Assembly: GCA_020628815.1 (NCBI GenBank)
Contig: JAHDEN010000017.1
Coordinates: 1-53,187, forward strand
DNA from: Chloroflexota bacterium
GTDB taxonomy: Bacteria > Chloroflexota > Anaerolineae > Promineifilales > Promineifilaceae
Reading direction: 5' to 3'
Length of the DNA stretch: 53,187 nt
A program made the translations under genes and the position numbers. The notes under the pieces are model-generated. The model saw only the letters and a program-made list of their open reading frames with translations. It did not search any database and was not told where the DNA came from. Below, piece after piece: positions 26,828 through 36,296 of this stretch; position 1 is the first letter of the stretch, and every line of letters begins with the position of its first letter.

Positions 26828-27604
26828 TTAGGAGAATAAGAATCGACGCAAGATCGTATTTAGTTCGCTTGCGTTTGCATCCCATTTTTCAAGAAGTGTT
26901 TCACGAGAGTATATGTCCTCTCCTTCTGCCAAATCTTCTGGCGTCATGGGGATATAAACAAGGACCGTAAACGCGGGTAAAGTTTCGTTACTGACCGCAA
27001 AAAATGCTCGATATGCATTGTCTTCAGTTGTTACAAATACCCCATCCCAGTCATAACCACCCATGCGAATGGTGACATTGGAATTTCTTTCTTCTACACC
27101 ATCTGGAAGATATGCGACCCAGTCACCTGTGCTGACAACATTGCCCCAGCGACGTACAAGGGCAAATGGTGCTTCTGGAACGCTATCTGGCTCTTGTGAG
27201 ATCAGCATACCGTCAAGTCCGGCGCTCACAATCCAGCCCGGAGGGGGTTGAATTTCGACCCAGTCGTTGACTGTGCCCTGACGGAAATTGATCGATACAA
27301 ATTCTGGTTCGGTAAATTCGTCAGGAATTTCTTCCTCAACGACTTCTGCTGCCTCATCAACGATGACCTCACCCGTTTCTTCATCAATTTCCTCTGGTAG
27401 AGGAGTTGGTTCCGTTGTTGGGGTGGGGGTAGGTACAGGAGTTAATGTCGGTTTCGGTGTAGGGGTAGGGAGTGTGATCTCCTCAAGCTGAGTTTCTGGT
27501 TCAGTTGGTTCATCGCTTCCACAGGCCACAACAAGCAATGCCATTGCCAGGCTTAAGCAGATAAACAAGTATGAGAATATCGATCTTTGTTTTGATCGGG
27601 TCAT
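26828..27604 (-). CDS. Lipoprotein with Thr/Pro linker and PsbP-like domain
   Basis: This 258-residue lipoprotein has a signal peptide ending LLVVACGS (Cys about 28). The Pro/Thr linker (TPTPKPTLTPVPTPTPTTEP) and a Glu-rich stretch run to about 95. The C-terminal domain has FVSINFRQGTVNDWVEIQPP, PGWIVSAGLDGMLIS, GDWVAYLPDGVEER and PAFTVLVYIPMT. The core of proline, glycine and tryptophan residues after the linker matches the last domain of the neighbouring 476-residue protein. The role is unknown. It lies 36 bp downstream of the sortase gene and is probably in the same operon. Confidence 0.78.
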   Translation of the reverse strand: MTRSKQRSIFSYLFICLSLAMALLVVACGSDEPTEPETQLEEITLPTPTPKPTLTPVPTPTPTTEPTPLPEEIDEETGEVIVDEAAEVVEEEIPDEFTEPEFVSINFRQGTVNDWVEIQPPPGWIVSAGLDGMLISQEPDSVPEAPFALVRRWGNVVSTGDWVAYLPDGVEERNSNVTIRMGGYDWDGVFVTTEDNAYRAFFAVSNETLPAFTVLVYIPMTPEDLAEGEDIYSRETLLEKWDANASELNTILRRFLFS

Positions 27605-27640
27605 GCTAAAAATCCTATCAATTATGAAAGTATGCTTGGA

Positions 27641-28627
27641 TTAAAATTTGACAAGCTGGGCGCGGACTACAATGATGCCGGTGATTCCCGGTTTGCACGT
27701 GAATAATGTCAGTTGATGATCGTTTAGGTTACTTCTAGTTTCCCAATAATATTCAGTATTGTTATAACCGATCTGTACTACTTCACTGACTTCGTAGGTA
27801 AACCATTCGCCTGTTTGTGATTGACACCTAATGCGATCTCCTGCAACCATGGCGCCTAAGTCATGAAAGGGACCGGGTAAAGATTGCCACGAAACGTGCC
27901 CACCAATTGCGGCCGTTCCTGGTTGTCCACAATCTACTGATTGGGGAACCCAAGCCGGTTGCCACCAAGGTCTAATTTGCCATTCACCGGCGGCACCAAC
28001 AATCTCGGTTTCAGCAAATGTTGCAGTGCCCAAGGGATGATCGTGAAAGTTCCCATTTTCGCCCACAATAAATTGAACTCGTTGGGGACCACGTCTTTCA
28101 CCACCATCGTGCTCAAGACTTGGGGGTGCACTGCTTGCACTGATGTTTTTTCTTAGCCGTGCCTCGTAATAGCTGTTTGGCAGTTCGGGCAGCATGCTAG
28201 CGTTGGTAAAGGTTTGTCCACCGGGCAAAACACGACTGGCCGGTGATGATTCGCTGACCTCAATGAGTGTTTCAGAGTCGGCCGTTGAGAATCCTGAGGC
28301 TGATCTCACAAGCCCTTCAGGCGAGCTGTCTGATCCACCGACTGAGTTTGGGTCAGCTTCTGATGTAATTCGAGAAAGATCAATTTGGGCGATTCGATCT
28401 TCTGCTGTTGGCCGGTTGATAAATACGTAAGCCAGCAATCCAACAGTGGCTGCTGCCATAAAAATAAACAGCGTAATTCCGGATAACAGGGCGATAACTG
28501 GGAAATTTGATTTTAATTGTTGGAGCGGCGGTGTTGTATTTGCCTGTCCAGCTTCTGACTCCCAATACTCATGTTCAACCATCTTGCCTTGAGGTTGATG
28601 GGGGAGTTCATCTTTATAGTCTTCCAT
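27641..28627 (-). CDS. Sortase-family cysteine transpeptidase
   Basis: This 328-residue protein has a cytoplasmic N-terminus, one membrane helix at about 45-70 (VIALLSGITLFIFMAAATVG) and a linker. The sortase barrel has all three catalytic residues: His in AAIGGHVSW (about 244), Cys in TLFTCKP (about 311) and Arg in IIVVRAQLV (about 322). FHDLGAMVAGDRI is the usual strand before the core. Sortases cleave a C-terminal sorting motif and link the protein to cell-wall or pilin amines. The fold is closest to class E/F types by eye. I saw no LPXTG-like C-terminus in the neighbouring proteins, so the substrates must be elsewhere or unusual. Confidence 0.88.
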   Translation of the reverse strand: MEDYKDELPHQPQGKMVEHEYWESEAGQANTTPPLQQLKSNFPVIALLSGITLFIFMAAATVGLLAYVFINRPTAEDRIAQIDLSRITSEADPNSVGGSDSSPEGLVRSASGFSTADSETLIEVSESSPASRVLPGGQTFTNASMLPELPNSYYEARLRKNISASSAPPSLEHDGGERRGPQRVQFIVGENGNFHDHPLGTATFAETEIVGAAGEWQIRPWWQPAWVPQSVDCGQPGTAAIGGHVSWQSLPGPFHDLGAMVAGDRIRCQSQTGEWFTYEVSEVVQIGYNNTEYYWETRSNLNDHQLTLFTCKPGITGIIVVRAQLVKF

Positions 28628-28643
28628 TGGTTTTGTGAGCCAG

Positions 28644-29717
28644 CTATTTAAATTCGGTATGGTTCTGATTTGAAGATTCAGACCGTGAAACCGATTTGAG
28701 CGCTTGTTGAGATTCGTTATTTTGACGCTTCAAGAGCTGCATCCAAATTAGATATCCCAGAACAATGGTCGTAATAAATATTAAAAGGAGCGAGCTGTAA
28801 ATGGCACTCCACGGGATCAGAGTTGAGTTTTCAGCTTCAACTATCGCTCCGTTGGCAGACGCTTGATCTGTATCAAATAGGATGATTCCTTGTCGGCCGG
28901 GAGAAACACCTTGACCTGTAATAAGCCCGATTAAAAGCGGATCAGCTGTCGGTGCAGCACCGGGAATCGTATCTGCGGCTACGCCATAGTCTGGTGCAGG
29001 GGTAGGCAGATCAAATGAAACGAGGGTAAGCTGGGCTGTGTCGAAATAAACTTCGTTGTTAGGTAAAACGACGTTTGGATATGAAGACAAAAATACAGTT
29101 ACATGGTCAGAAGTCGATGTACTTTCGATTGAAAGCTCACCCCATGTGTCAATATATTGCGCGGCCGGTGACCAAACAATATCTGTGCTGTTCGGGTCTG
29201 TACCACCAGTGGGGTCAATGCCTACTCGCTGTCTCATCCAAGCTGGGTTTTGCGAAACTGAAGGATCGTCTCCGGTTGAAGACCAGCCATAGGTCCATGC
29301 GCTTAGCCGCACTGTTGAGTCGGCCGGTACCGGTACCCGCTGGTAAACGCCTGAAAAAGATGATGAGAAATTAGAGCGCCAAACTTGAGATCTTGATCCA
29401 GTTAGGCTTCTGTTTTCTGTTGAGGTTGAAGAATCGGACGCGATATAAACCGGAGGCACACCATTTGGATTCTGCGGAATATCGAGCCCTGTAGTGACCG
29501 CAAAAGGTTCCCACCCTACGGCAACCCAAGCGTCTTCAAACGTCTCGCTTTCTGTATAGCCCTCTTCAAAATCTCCATTTAACAACAGGTTCTGCGTCTG
29601 CGCCGCTACGGGGGCAGAGGTAATTACGTTCCCTAGAATAAGAACGAGCAGAACCGCGATTGTGCATGGCAGAATCCGGCCTGAATTTAAAAATTTAGCT
29701 CTAGTCTTTGCTTTCAT
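28644..29717 (-). CDS. Surface protein with carbohydrate-binding-like domain and C-terminal membrane helix
   Basis: This 357-residue protein has a signal peptide (IAVLLVLILGNVITSAPVAA then QTQ). The beta-rich domain opens with NLLLNGDFEEGYTESETFED, the usual start of jelly-roll carbohydrate-binding modules, and continues with GVYQRVPVPADSTVRLSAWT, YIDTWGELSIESTS and NEVYFDTAQLTLV. A helix at about 305-330 (IYSSLLLIFITTIVLGYLIW) and a basic/polar tail anchor it in the membrane. It lacks LPXTG before the helix, though the helix-plus-basic-tail layout resembles sorting signals. The sortase gene starts 16 bp after it. Ligand unknown. Confidence 0.82.
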   Translation of the reverse strand: MKAKTRAKFLNSGRILPCTIAVLLVLILGNVITSAPVAAQTQNLLLNGDFEEGYTESETFEDAWVAVGWEPFAVTTGLDIPQNPNGVPPVYIASDSSTSTENRSLTGSRSQVWRSNFSSSFSGVYQRVPVPADSTVRLSAWTYGWSSTGDDPSVSQNPAWMRQRVGIDPTGGTDPNSTDIVWSPAAQYIDTWGELSIESTSTSDHVTVFLSSYPNVVLPNNEVYFDTAQLTLVSFDLPTPAPDYGVAADTIPGAAPTADPLLIGLITGQGVSPGRQGIILFDTDQASANGAIVEAENSTLIPWSAIYSSLLLIFITTIVLGYLIWMQLLKRQNNESQQALKSVSRSESSNQNHTEFK

Positions 29718-29842
29718 GCTATTAAATTATGGCTCTTTAATTTTGAAAACCCTTCAAAATTTGAACGCACACATAAGTCTTAGGTCACACACCCATAATT
29801 AATAATAATTAATTTTTAGCTTTTCCGGTGTGAATATTTAGG

Positions 29843-31084
29843 TTAACTACGAGCAAGATTTCCGTTTACCCGAACCGATTTAGGCGGGAATTCTTGGCCA
29901 GATACATGTAAGCGGAATTTGGTTGTGTTGGAGAACTGAGTTGTACATCCCGCGTTGTAAACAAGTTTTTCGCCCCCCGAGGCTTTGTCACGTTTGCGGT
30001 GCCAAATCGGATTAATAACCGGCTTTGTTCCTGAGACATCAATCATTTCAACAATGCCTGTAACTTGCCCCATTAAAACTCCGGTCGAGGTTTCAGTTTG
30101 CTCTAAATGGATTGAGATAACTGCCTGCGTAGCCAAGGTTCTTAGGAAAGATGGCAGCATCGCTGAGTCACGCACATGCTCAAGTGCAAGCATCGCTAAG
30201 CCTGAGATACCATCCGTGGCGCTCGTTGCATGCAGCGTGGTCATGACCGGTACACCTTGTGCAAAGGCTTTTAAAACATAATAGGCTTCGGGTCCTGTTG
30301 ACTCACCTAATACCAGCCATTCGAGACCCATCTGAGTCGCGTTGGCTGCTAAATGCTCTAGCCCAACCAATCCCTCCGCATCTTCTTCCCAGCGGTATGC
30401 TGAATTAAGAAGGGGGAGCTCGTGTGATTTTTCTACGACGAGAAGGTTGAGCGGAACTGTCATTTTTTGCAGTTCGCTAACCAATGCTCCCAAAACGGTG
30501 GTTTTACCAGAGCCGGTTTGCCCCGACACAATGATCGGTGCTTTTGCTTTGATTAAAGAAACCAAGCAGTCGGCCGCGCCTTGAGGCATCGTTCCATTTT
30601 TCACAAGTTGTGAAAGATCAAACGGGCGGGATGGCAGGCGTCTAATATAAATTGAGCTGCCTAAAGCTGAAAAGCCTTGCCCCACATATTGAAAGCGGAT
30701 ACCTCCGCCAGCTTCCGGGAAGAAGAGCGTATGGCGGAAGTTTGCCAACGGGTTAACCATTGGGACTTCACGGCCGTCCATTTCCATCAGGTTTGCGTAA
30801 CGCCAGTGATAGGCTAGGAAATCTATCCATTTGGTGCTCAGGTAGGTGGGAGTCGTAGTCTTCTTACCCGAGCTGTCACGAATCCAAATCGGACTGTCGT
30901 GCTGGATGATAATGTCACGAACGGCCGGATGATGCATCAGTTGATGGATCGGGCCACCCCAACCGTATTTCAGCACTTCGATAGGTGATTTGCCTAAAAT
31001 CGAGGCTGCTTTGTTTAGAGCCGTTTGCGGATCTTCTTCTGGACGAACAAAATAGTTTGGTCCTAAGGCTTCAAAAAAGCTCAT
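29843..31084 (-). CDS. CpaF/TadA-type secretion ATPase (second copy)
   Basis: This 413-residue type II/IV secretion ATPase has Walker A SGQTGSGKTT at about 187-196, the Asp/His-box region (VVEKSHELPLL), the Walker B-like LEWLVLGEST and the conserved MTTLHATSATDGISGLAMLA. It differs from the other ATPase of this locus (32821-34809) in length and has no TPR-like tail. The C-terminus carries an added domain after VTGIVEMIDVSGTKPVINPI. It is the last gene of the Tad operon, one base downstream of TadC. Two ATPases may share extension and retraction, as in other pili (inference). Confidence 0.9.
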   Translation of the reverse strand: MSFFEALGPNYFVRPEEDPQTALNKAASILGKSPIEVLKYGWGGPIHQLMHHPAVRDIIIQHDSPIWIRDSSGKKTTTPTYLSTKWIDFLAYHWRYANLMEMDGREVPMVNPLANFRHTLFFPEAGGGIRFQYVGQGFSALGSSIYIRRLPSRPFDLSQLVKNGTMPQGAADCLVSLIKAKAPIIVSGQTGSGKTTVLGALVSELQKMTVPLNLLVVEKSHELPLLNSAYRWEEDAEGLVGLEHLAANATQMGLEWLVLGESTGPEAYYVLKAFAQGVPVMTTLHATSATDGISGLAMLALEHVRDSAMLPSFLRTLATQAVISIHLEQTETSTGVLMGQVTGIVEMIDVSGTKPVINPIWHRKRDKASGGEKLVYNAGCTTQFSNTTKFRLHVSGQEFPPKSVRVNGNLARS

Positions 31085-31085
31085 G

Positions 31086-31913
31086 CTAAAATCCCCCAGT
31101 AAGAGTTTGTACGGCTTGTAAAAGTACTGAGCCGATTAATACGCACATTAAACCAGGAAGCATGATAACTACGGTCGCGGCCGGAGCTGCGAACGCCTTG
31201 CGTTTAATCATCACTCGAAGATATTGCTCTTCACGTTTGCGAATCCGGTCCCGCATTTCTTTTAAGATCGCTTCTGGTTCACCAAATTCGCTAATCGAGC
31301 TAATCACTTGGATCACTTGGATCCAGTTTGGGATTTGTTGAACTGGTAGTTCTAAACTAAGAACCGCGTCTGCAATAGGGATACCATCAGGGATCTGCCG
31401 AAGCAAAATTGATGTTTCTTTGTCTGGATACACATCCATAAACTGTTCAAAAGACATTTGAACTGATAGACCGGTCACACCAACAGCACGGTGCATAAAT
31501 GCTGAAAATACAGGAGCCTCACGCTCGAGTTTTTCCATCGTTGTTTTTCTGAATCCAGAGCTGAAACGATTATTTGGGATATACCAAAAACCAAATGCCA
31601 ATGCGCCTGTTATTAGGATGCCGTACACATTCCCAACGATCGGGATGGTTAATACCCCTAAAAGTAAACCAAGCCCCAAACCACCGAATGAAATCAGTTT
31701 TAATTGGAACGCAGAGATTTTTGCTCTACCAGCCCATGCATCGCCTAAGCTGGCTAGCTCGTCTTGGCGATTAGAGGAAACAACATTCGAAAATTGTTCA
31801 CGACTAACACGGCGGACTTTGTGTGGATTGGCTGTTACAAAGAACAAGCATAATGATGTGAGTACAAGGCACCCTATAGCGATTCCTGTAGCTAGATTGC
31901 CGGTTAATTCCAT
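31086..31913 (-). CDS. TadC-like inner-membrane platform protein
   Basis: This 275-residue polytopic protein has an N-terminal helix, a pair of helices around residues 75-110 (LGLGLLLGVLTIPIVGNVYG), a cytoplasmic T2SSF-type domain (FSAFMHRAVGVTGLSVQMSF then VLSLELPVQQIPNWIQVIQV) and a C-terminal helix (ATVVIMLPGLMCVLIGSVLL). It pairs with TadB to form the platform on which the ATPase acts during Flp-type pilus assembly. The start codon lies 3 bp after the TadB stop codon. Confidence 0.85.
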   Translation of the reverse strand: MELTGNLATGIAIGCLVLTSLCLFFVTANPHKVRRVSREQFSNVVSSNRQDELASLGDAWAGRAKISAFQLKLISFGGLGLGLLLGVLTIPIVGNVYGILITGALAFGFWYIPNNRFSSGFRKTTMEKLEREAPVFSAFMHRAVGVTGLSVQMSFEQFMDVYPDKETSILLRQIPDGIPIADAVLSLELPVQQIPNWIQVIQVISSISEFGEPEAILKEMRDRIRKREEQYLRVMIKRKAFAAPAATVVIMLPGLMCVLIGSVLLQAVQTLTGGF

Positions 31914-31916
31914 GAT

Positions 31917-32819
31917 TTAAAACTCCAAAATAGGTAGCTCTTCGAGCTTGCTCCCAATTGTTTGAGCTAAATAAAGGCAGAAAAGTGAGAATCCAATAAT
32001 GCCATTTCCGGGTAGCGTATTGATTAAAACGTCTCCTAGACCTTCACCAAAGAAGATTAAGAACGCAATCATGCCACCAATCAAGAGAAACATAACAACG
32101 CGCGACATTGTCGCTGTTGCCATTTCAGTCTCGAGCGTATTTGCCAGCTCATCTGAAATTGTTTGTGATTCACTCAAGTCATTTGCTTGGTAAATCTCTG
32201 CCTCTTGCCCCATTTCAGCCTCAACCATTAATTTGTATGAGGTGAAAATATATTTTAGTGAGTTCAAGCTTTCATATTTTCTTTGAAGCCTGTCGAGCTC
32301 AATTTCAAGTGGAGTACCTAGACGAACACGTCTGACAACTTCACCCAAATCATCACCCACAATCTGAAGGTCACGTTTGCCTTCAATAAACTCTTTATGT
32401 AAGTTTTCAATTGCTTCAAAAAGAGGGGCTTGAGCACTCATACGACCTGCAATGTATTCTGCAAAGGCGAGTGCTTCCATGCGACCCTGCCGCTGTCTGC
32501 GTGATTCTTGAATGGTCCGTACAGTAGGGAAAACCATCATTACCAAAGCGACACTCACAATCACAGAGAAGGGGACCGGCATACTGCCAAATAAGATCAT
32601 GGCAGATGCAAGACCAATGACAACTAAAAAGAGGGTTAATATTCTGAAAATCGCTTCTTTTCGGTCTGTACCTGAAACAGCTTCTTCTTCGGAAATTTTA
32701 TTTTCTTCGGTAACCCATTTTTTCTGAGGCCAAAAGAATACGAGTAAGCAAAGTACTACACCAAAAATGGCGATGTACATGGCGTAAGTGTAGTAATCGT
32801 TAAATGAAAGATTTGACAT
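31917..32819 (-). CDS. TadB-like inner-membrane platform protein
   Basis: This 300-residue protein has an N-terminal helix (YAMYIAIFGVVLCLLVFFWP), two helices around 55-95, the T2SSF cytoplasmic domain with EYIAGRMSAQAPLFEAIENL and RVRLGTPLEIELDRLQ, and C-terminal helices including VVMFLLIGGMIAFLIFFGEG. It is the partner of TadC. It begins one base after the stop codon of the large CpaF-type ATPase. Confidence 0.85.
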   Translation of the reverse strand: MSNLSFNDYYTYAMYIAIFGVVLCLLVFFWPQKKWVTEENKISEEEAVSGTDRKEAIFRILTLFLVVIGLASAMILFGSMPVPFSVIVSVALVMMVFPTVRTIQESRRQRQGRMEALAFAEYIAGRMSAQAPLFEAIENLHKEFIEGKRDLQIVGDDLGEVVRRVRLGTPLEIELDRLQRKYESLNSLKYIFTSYKLMVEAEMGQEAEIYQANDLSESQTISDELANTLETEMATATMSRVVMFLLIGGMIAFLIFFGEGLGDVLINTLPGNGIIGFSLFCLYLAQTIGSKLEELPILEF

Positions 32820-32820
32820 C

Positions 32821-34809
32821 CTAGCTTTCTCTCACCCCTAATCGACGTGATGCTTCTTCACGGCCGATAAAGGATTCTAATTGTTTCTTATAGAACTCTG
32901 CGTTCGCATCTGGCGCCCGTTTAACTAACTCAACAAGCAGATTGGCGTGGGTAAATTTGATACCGGCTTTAGCTTCTGCAGATAATTTTGAGGTGTCAAT
33001 ATCGTGCAGCGAGTCAAGTCCACGACGCAGTTCTGACCAAGACAAGTTACTGCGCATAAGGTCGCGAACTTGCATAATGATTTGTTTGGCTGACTCGGTT
33101 TCTTGGAAGCCTTGCTCGACGGCCGTATTGGCTTGTGCAAGGTTTGGATGCAAACGCCAGATGATTGCGTAAATCGTGGGTTGCTTGGTCATCTGTTTTA
33201 ATAATTTGCGTGCATCAGCCCACAGACGTTTGGAGATCATGCCGTTAAGCTCAGAGATCGTTGCTTTTGCTTGGTCTCGAATACCTTCATATTGTCCGGT
33301 CGATTCAAGACAGTAGATTAATCTCTGGCGGATCGCCTCGTTAGAAGGATCTTTCTTGAGCAGCATTGAAAGAAGATGGATTGCTTCAACCCAATTTTGC
33401 TCATCAACTTTGCTCATTGCGTCTGCTAACAGTTTTTGCGGGCTTTTGTCTGCATAGGTATTGGCTTTACCCGTTTGCATCATGTCAAGACCCACAAATG
33501 TTTTGATTTTGTCTAGATCCGCATCAATAATGCGCCATTCAATGCCCTGATCTGTAACTTCGGCTTCTACAATGGGGCGTAAGTTCCAAGTGTTTTTCTC
33601 TTCATCCCAACCCATGTTGTGATAAATACCATCAACATAGCGGCGATCACCGCGACGGTTAATTTGAACCACGAGAGGAAAAGCTTGTCTCAGGTCATTC
33701 CGCAATGCGTTTGCACTATTTGTGCCTGAATAGGGAGATGGTGGACGCTGGGCGATAGACACCAAGCGTGACAATCCTGAAACTGCGGAGTCACCATGAG
33801 CAGTTGTCGAAACACAGCGCATAGAAGGAGCATCTGAAATTAAGATACCGGCTTCTTCTGAACCACGTGTTTCCGCAACAACTAGAACGTCACCTTCACG
33901 AAGCGCTGCTCGTGTTAGACCACCAAGGGTCAGGTTGACCTGTTTGTTTGCGGTATAGCTTGTTTCTGGCAGGTCGAATACGGCGCACATAGGGTGACTT
34001 GGCTGACAGTCACCCGCGTCGTCTACGACCACAACTGGAACATTTGGCATCCAGTCAATATATTTTTCGAGCATTACCGTTTTACCAGAACCTACACCGC
34101 CTAGAAAAACGCATCCGATCAAGCGACGAGACGCTTCTTGGAGGATTTTCATAACCGGCCGGTTAAAGTTCCCAGCCTCTAACAGAAACTCTGTAGAAAA
34201 TGGTTCTTGGCGACCGCGACGGATATAGAGTGAAATTCCATGTTCGCGGCGGGTCATGTTTACATGAATACGCAAAACCGGATTTTCAAAACGAATATCA
34301 AGGATCGGATTGGTATGCTTAGAGAGCTCTTTGCCAACTCGTCGTGCAATATTGTCGGTGATCATCCGTAATTCATCAGAATCGCGGAATAGCAAATCAT
34401 CATCGTTTACCTGTGTCCAGATACCATTTATTTGAAGAATAATGGTCTTGGGACCCACGACATTGATTTGCTCAACGCTTGTATTGCTTAAAAACTCTTC
34501 CAGGATCCCTAATCCCACCGTATTGTTGTACAGTGCTTTCAGAATGCTGTCAGACGCATTACGGTTTACATTTTTGATTTCGCCCTTATTTGCCGCTTGA
34601 CGCAGCATAGCGATCACTTTCTCACGGCCGCCGCGAGAAAGTTTTGACGGGTTCAAATCTTCTGGATCAAGATTGTCAGATAGATACCGACGGGCATCAT
34701 CAATTTGACCAGGTTCGAGGTGAACAACCGAACCGGGGGCTTTCGTAGACCGAATATTTCGACGAGCGGACGTTGAAAGTCCGGTTTTAGTAACGGACCC
34801 TTGAGCCAT
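32821..34809 (-). CDS. CpaF/TadA-type ATPase with C-terminal TPR-like extension
   Basis: This 662-residue ATPase powers pilus assembly. The N-terminal domain has EEFLSNTSVEQINVVGPKTI and RREHGISLYIRRGR. The catalytic domain has Walker A GGVGSGKT (about 237-244), the Asp-box VVVVDDAGDCQ and Walker B GDVLVVAETRGSEEA, then CVSTTAHGDSAVSGLSRLVS. A helical region of about 200 residues (about 455-662) follows, with TPR-like repeats (QNWVEAIHLLSMLLKKDPSN, EGIRDQAKATISELNGM). Usual CpaF proteins lack it. I chose ATG 34809 because GGAGGAGG sits 3 bp upstream; it overlaps the CpaE end by 23 bp. Confidence 0.9.
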   Translation of the reverse strand: MAQGSVTKTGLSTSARRNIRSTKAPGSVVHLEPGQIDDARRYLSDNLDPEDLNPSKLSRGGREKVIAMLRQAANKGEIKNVNRNASDSILKALYNNTVGLGILEEFLSNTSVEQINVVGPKTIILQINGIWTQVNDDDLLFRDSDELRMITDNIARRVGKELSKHTNPILDIRFENPVLRIHVNMTRREHGISLYIRRGRQEPFSTEFLLEAGNFNRPVMKILQEASRRLIGCVFLGGVGSGKTVMLEKYIDWMPNVPVVVVDDAGDCQPSHPMCAVFDLPETSYTANKQVNLTLGGLTRAALREGDVLVVAETRGSEEAGILISDAPSMRCVSTTAHGDSAVSGLSRLVSIAQRPPSPYSGTNSANALRNDLRQAFPLVVQINRRGDRRYVDGIYHNMGWDEEKNTWNLRPIVEAEVTDQGIEWRIIDADLDKIKTFVGLDMMQTGKANTYADKSPQKLLADAMSKVDEQNWVEAIHLLSMLLKKDPSNEAIRQRLIYCLESTGQYEGIRDQAKATISELNGMISKRLWADARKLLKQMTKQPTIYAIIWRLHPNLAQANTAVEQGFQETESAKQIIMQVRDLMRSNLSWSELRRGLDSLHDIDTSKLSAEAKAGIKFTHANLLVELVKRAPDANAEFYKKQLESFIGREEASRRLGVRES

Positions 34810-36013
34810 TTGCCTCCTCCATGAATCTAATGGTGGCTTTGCCCATATTTGCATAGGCATCTTGAGCATCTTTGATTGTGGATTGGCCTAAAATGACCCC
34901 ACGAATGAATCGTTGAATAGCTGTCTCAGCTTCGTCGGCCGTAATCGGCACCCCTGTCTCGCCTACAAACTGATTTGTTTGTACGTAAGGGACAATCCCC
35001 ATTGGATCGCGCCAGAGCACCTTGTCACCACGAACTGTTTCCGGATCATGCGTTGGGCGCATGCTGTTAATTACTGGGAAAATAAATTCAATTGGATGCT
35101 GGAAGTGAGTTAAAGTCGCAAGCGTATCATCTACACTGCGCAGCAAGATTTGTTCTGGAACAATCGGCACGAAAATCATAGCGGTTTTCATGTTTGGATC
35201 CATATCACGCAAAATTGTGTAGGTGAAACTAGAGGTGTTGATGAAGTCAGGCGGCGCATCAATTACGATGAAATCCAACCCCATTTCTTTTGCCATGATT
35301 GATAGGGCATCACGAGCTGTATCAATCTCTAACGGAAAGTCAGTGATTAATGTCGGTGGGCCGACTAGCGTTCTGACTCCATGAGTCGATAGCAAGTAGC
35401 GATCTACAATTTCGAGTGTTACAACACCTTTATTGTCAGTGACCTCAGAAACAAGCTCCGCAGTAGTTGGAGATGATTCATCAAGCCCCATCAATGCCCG
35501 AATCGAACGTGTTGTTCGGTCATCGTCGATGAGAGCAACCCGATAACTTTCACCAGATGGCTTTTGTAGCTGGCTTAGCGCAATCGCCATGTTGGTTGCA
35601 ATGGTTGATTTACCAACACCACCTTTGGTCGAAGCCATGATGATGACCTGTGCGGGATCAACACGTCCTACAAAATTTAAAACTTCTGCAATTTGCGTTG
35701 CGCTTGATTCGGGTGGAATAGGGATCCAAGTTTCATACGAGGGTTCAACTGTTAGAACACCTACAGTTACTGGAATACCGCGTGCTTCAATTGCTTTTAG
35801 AATATAGTGGCGATCTTCAGGAGATACACCGTCACCGATTAACACGGTGTTAAATTCAGCGCGACGCAAGGTCATTTCGCCATATTCGTGTAAGGCTCGT
35901 ACCGTTTCATATTGGTGAGCCAAGCTGACTAACCAGTTGGTTGTCAGTGAGTTAATTAGTCCTGGAGATAATTTTCCAACGACAAAGATTTTTTTATGAA
36001 GAGATTGGTTCAC
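34787..36013 (-). CDS. CpaE-like MinD/ParA-family ATPase
   Basis: This 408-residue protein localises pilus machinery in Tad systems. It has an N-terminal receiver-like domain of about 110 residues (MTLRRAEFNTVLIGDGVSPE), then the deviant Walker A motif ASTKGGVGKST (about 130-140), VALIDDDRTTRSIRALMG and the FIVIDAPPD motif. The C-terminal region has VPYVQTNQFVGETGVPITAD. The GTG start has AGGAAAGGTG a few bases upstream. It overlaps the ATPase gene downstream, so the two are likely coupled. Confidence 0.87.
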   Translation of the reverse strand: MNQSLHKKIFVVGKLSPGLINSLTTNWLVSLAHQYETVRALHEYGEMTLRRAEFNTVLIGDGVSPEDRHYILKAIEARGIPVTVGVLTVEPSYETWIPIPPESSATQIAEVLNFVGRVDPAQVIIMASTKGGVGKSTIATNMAIALSQLQKPSGESYRVALIDDDRTTRSIRALMGLDESSPTTAELVSEVTDNKGVVTLEIVDRYLLSTHGVRTLVGPPTLITDFPLEIDTARDALSIMAKEMGLDFIVIDAPPDFINTSSFTYTILRDMDPNMKTAMIFVPIVPEQILLRSVDDTLATLTHFQHPIEFIFPVINSMRPTHDPETVRGDKVLWRDPMGIVPYVQTNQFVGETGVPITADEAETAIQRFIRGVILGQSTIKDAQDAYANMGKATIRFMEEANGSRVRY

Positions 36014-36296
36014 TTATACACCTTTCCTAAACAAACAATACGTTCTGGATATTTGTACACATTTTGCTGCGAAATATCTTTGAGGTATTGGTCCTACGTG
36101 ATTACTTATGACTTTAACTTTACCCAGTTTTTCTCTGGTAGAGCGTGAAGGTTTCAAACAAATGAATGAAAATTGTGGTAACAAAGTCACGATGCATTTT
36201 TGTTATTTGCAGTGCTCTTTGCTGATTAATTTAATTAAGGATTCATCTAACTTTGTTGATTAGACAAATCCATAATCAAAAATAAGAGGTTATTGT
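36014..36296. other. Intergenic gap inside the Tad locus
   Basis: These 283 bp between the cpaB-like and cpaE-like genes contain no gene. The gap is AT-rich and wider than the others in this run of genes, so it may hold an internal promoter for the cpaE-to-ATPase part. I could not name one. Confidence 0.4.

Noticed and set aside
29843..34809. Type II or type IV secretion system instead of Tad
   Set aside because: CpaB, CpaE, TadE-type pseudopilins and the TadB/TadC pair occur together only in Tad loci; no T2SS pseudopilin or VirB-like gene is present.
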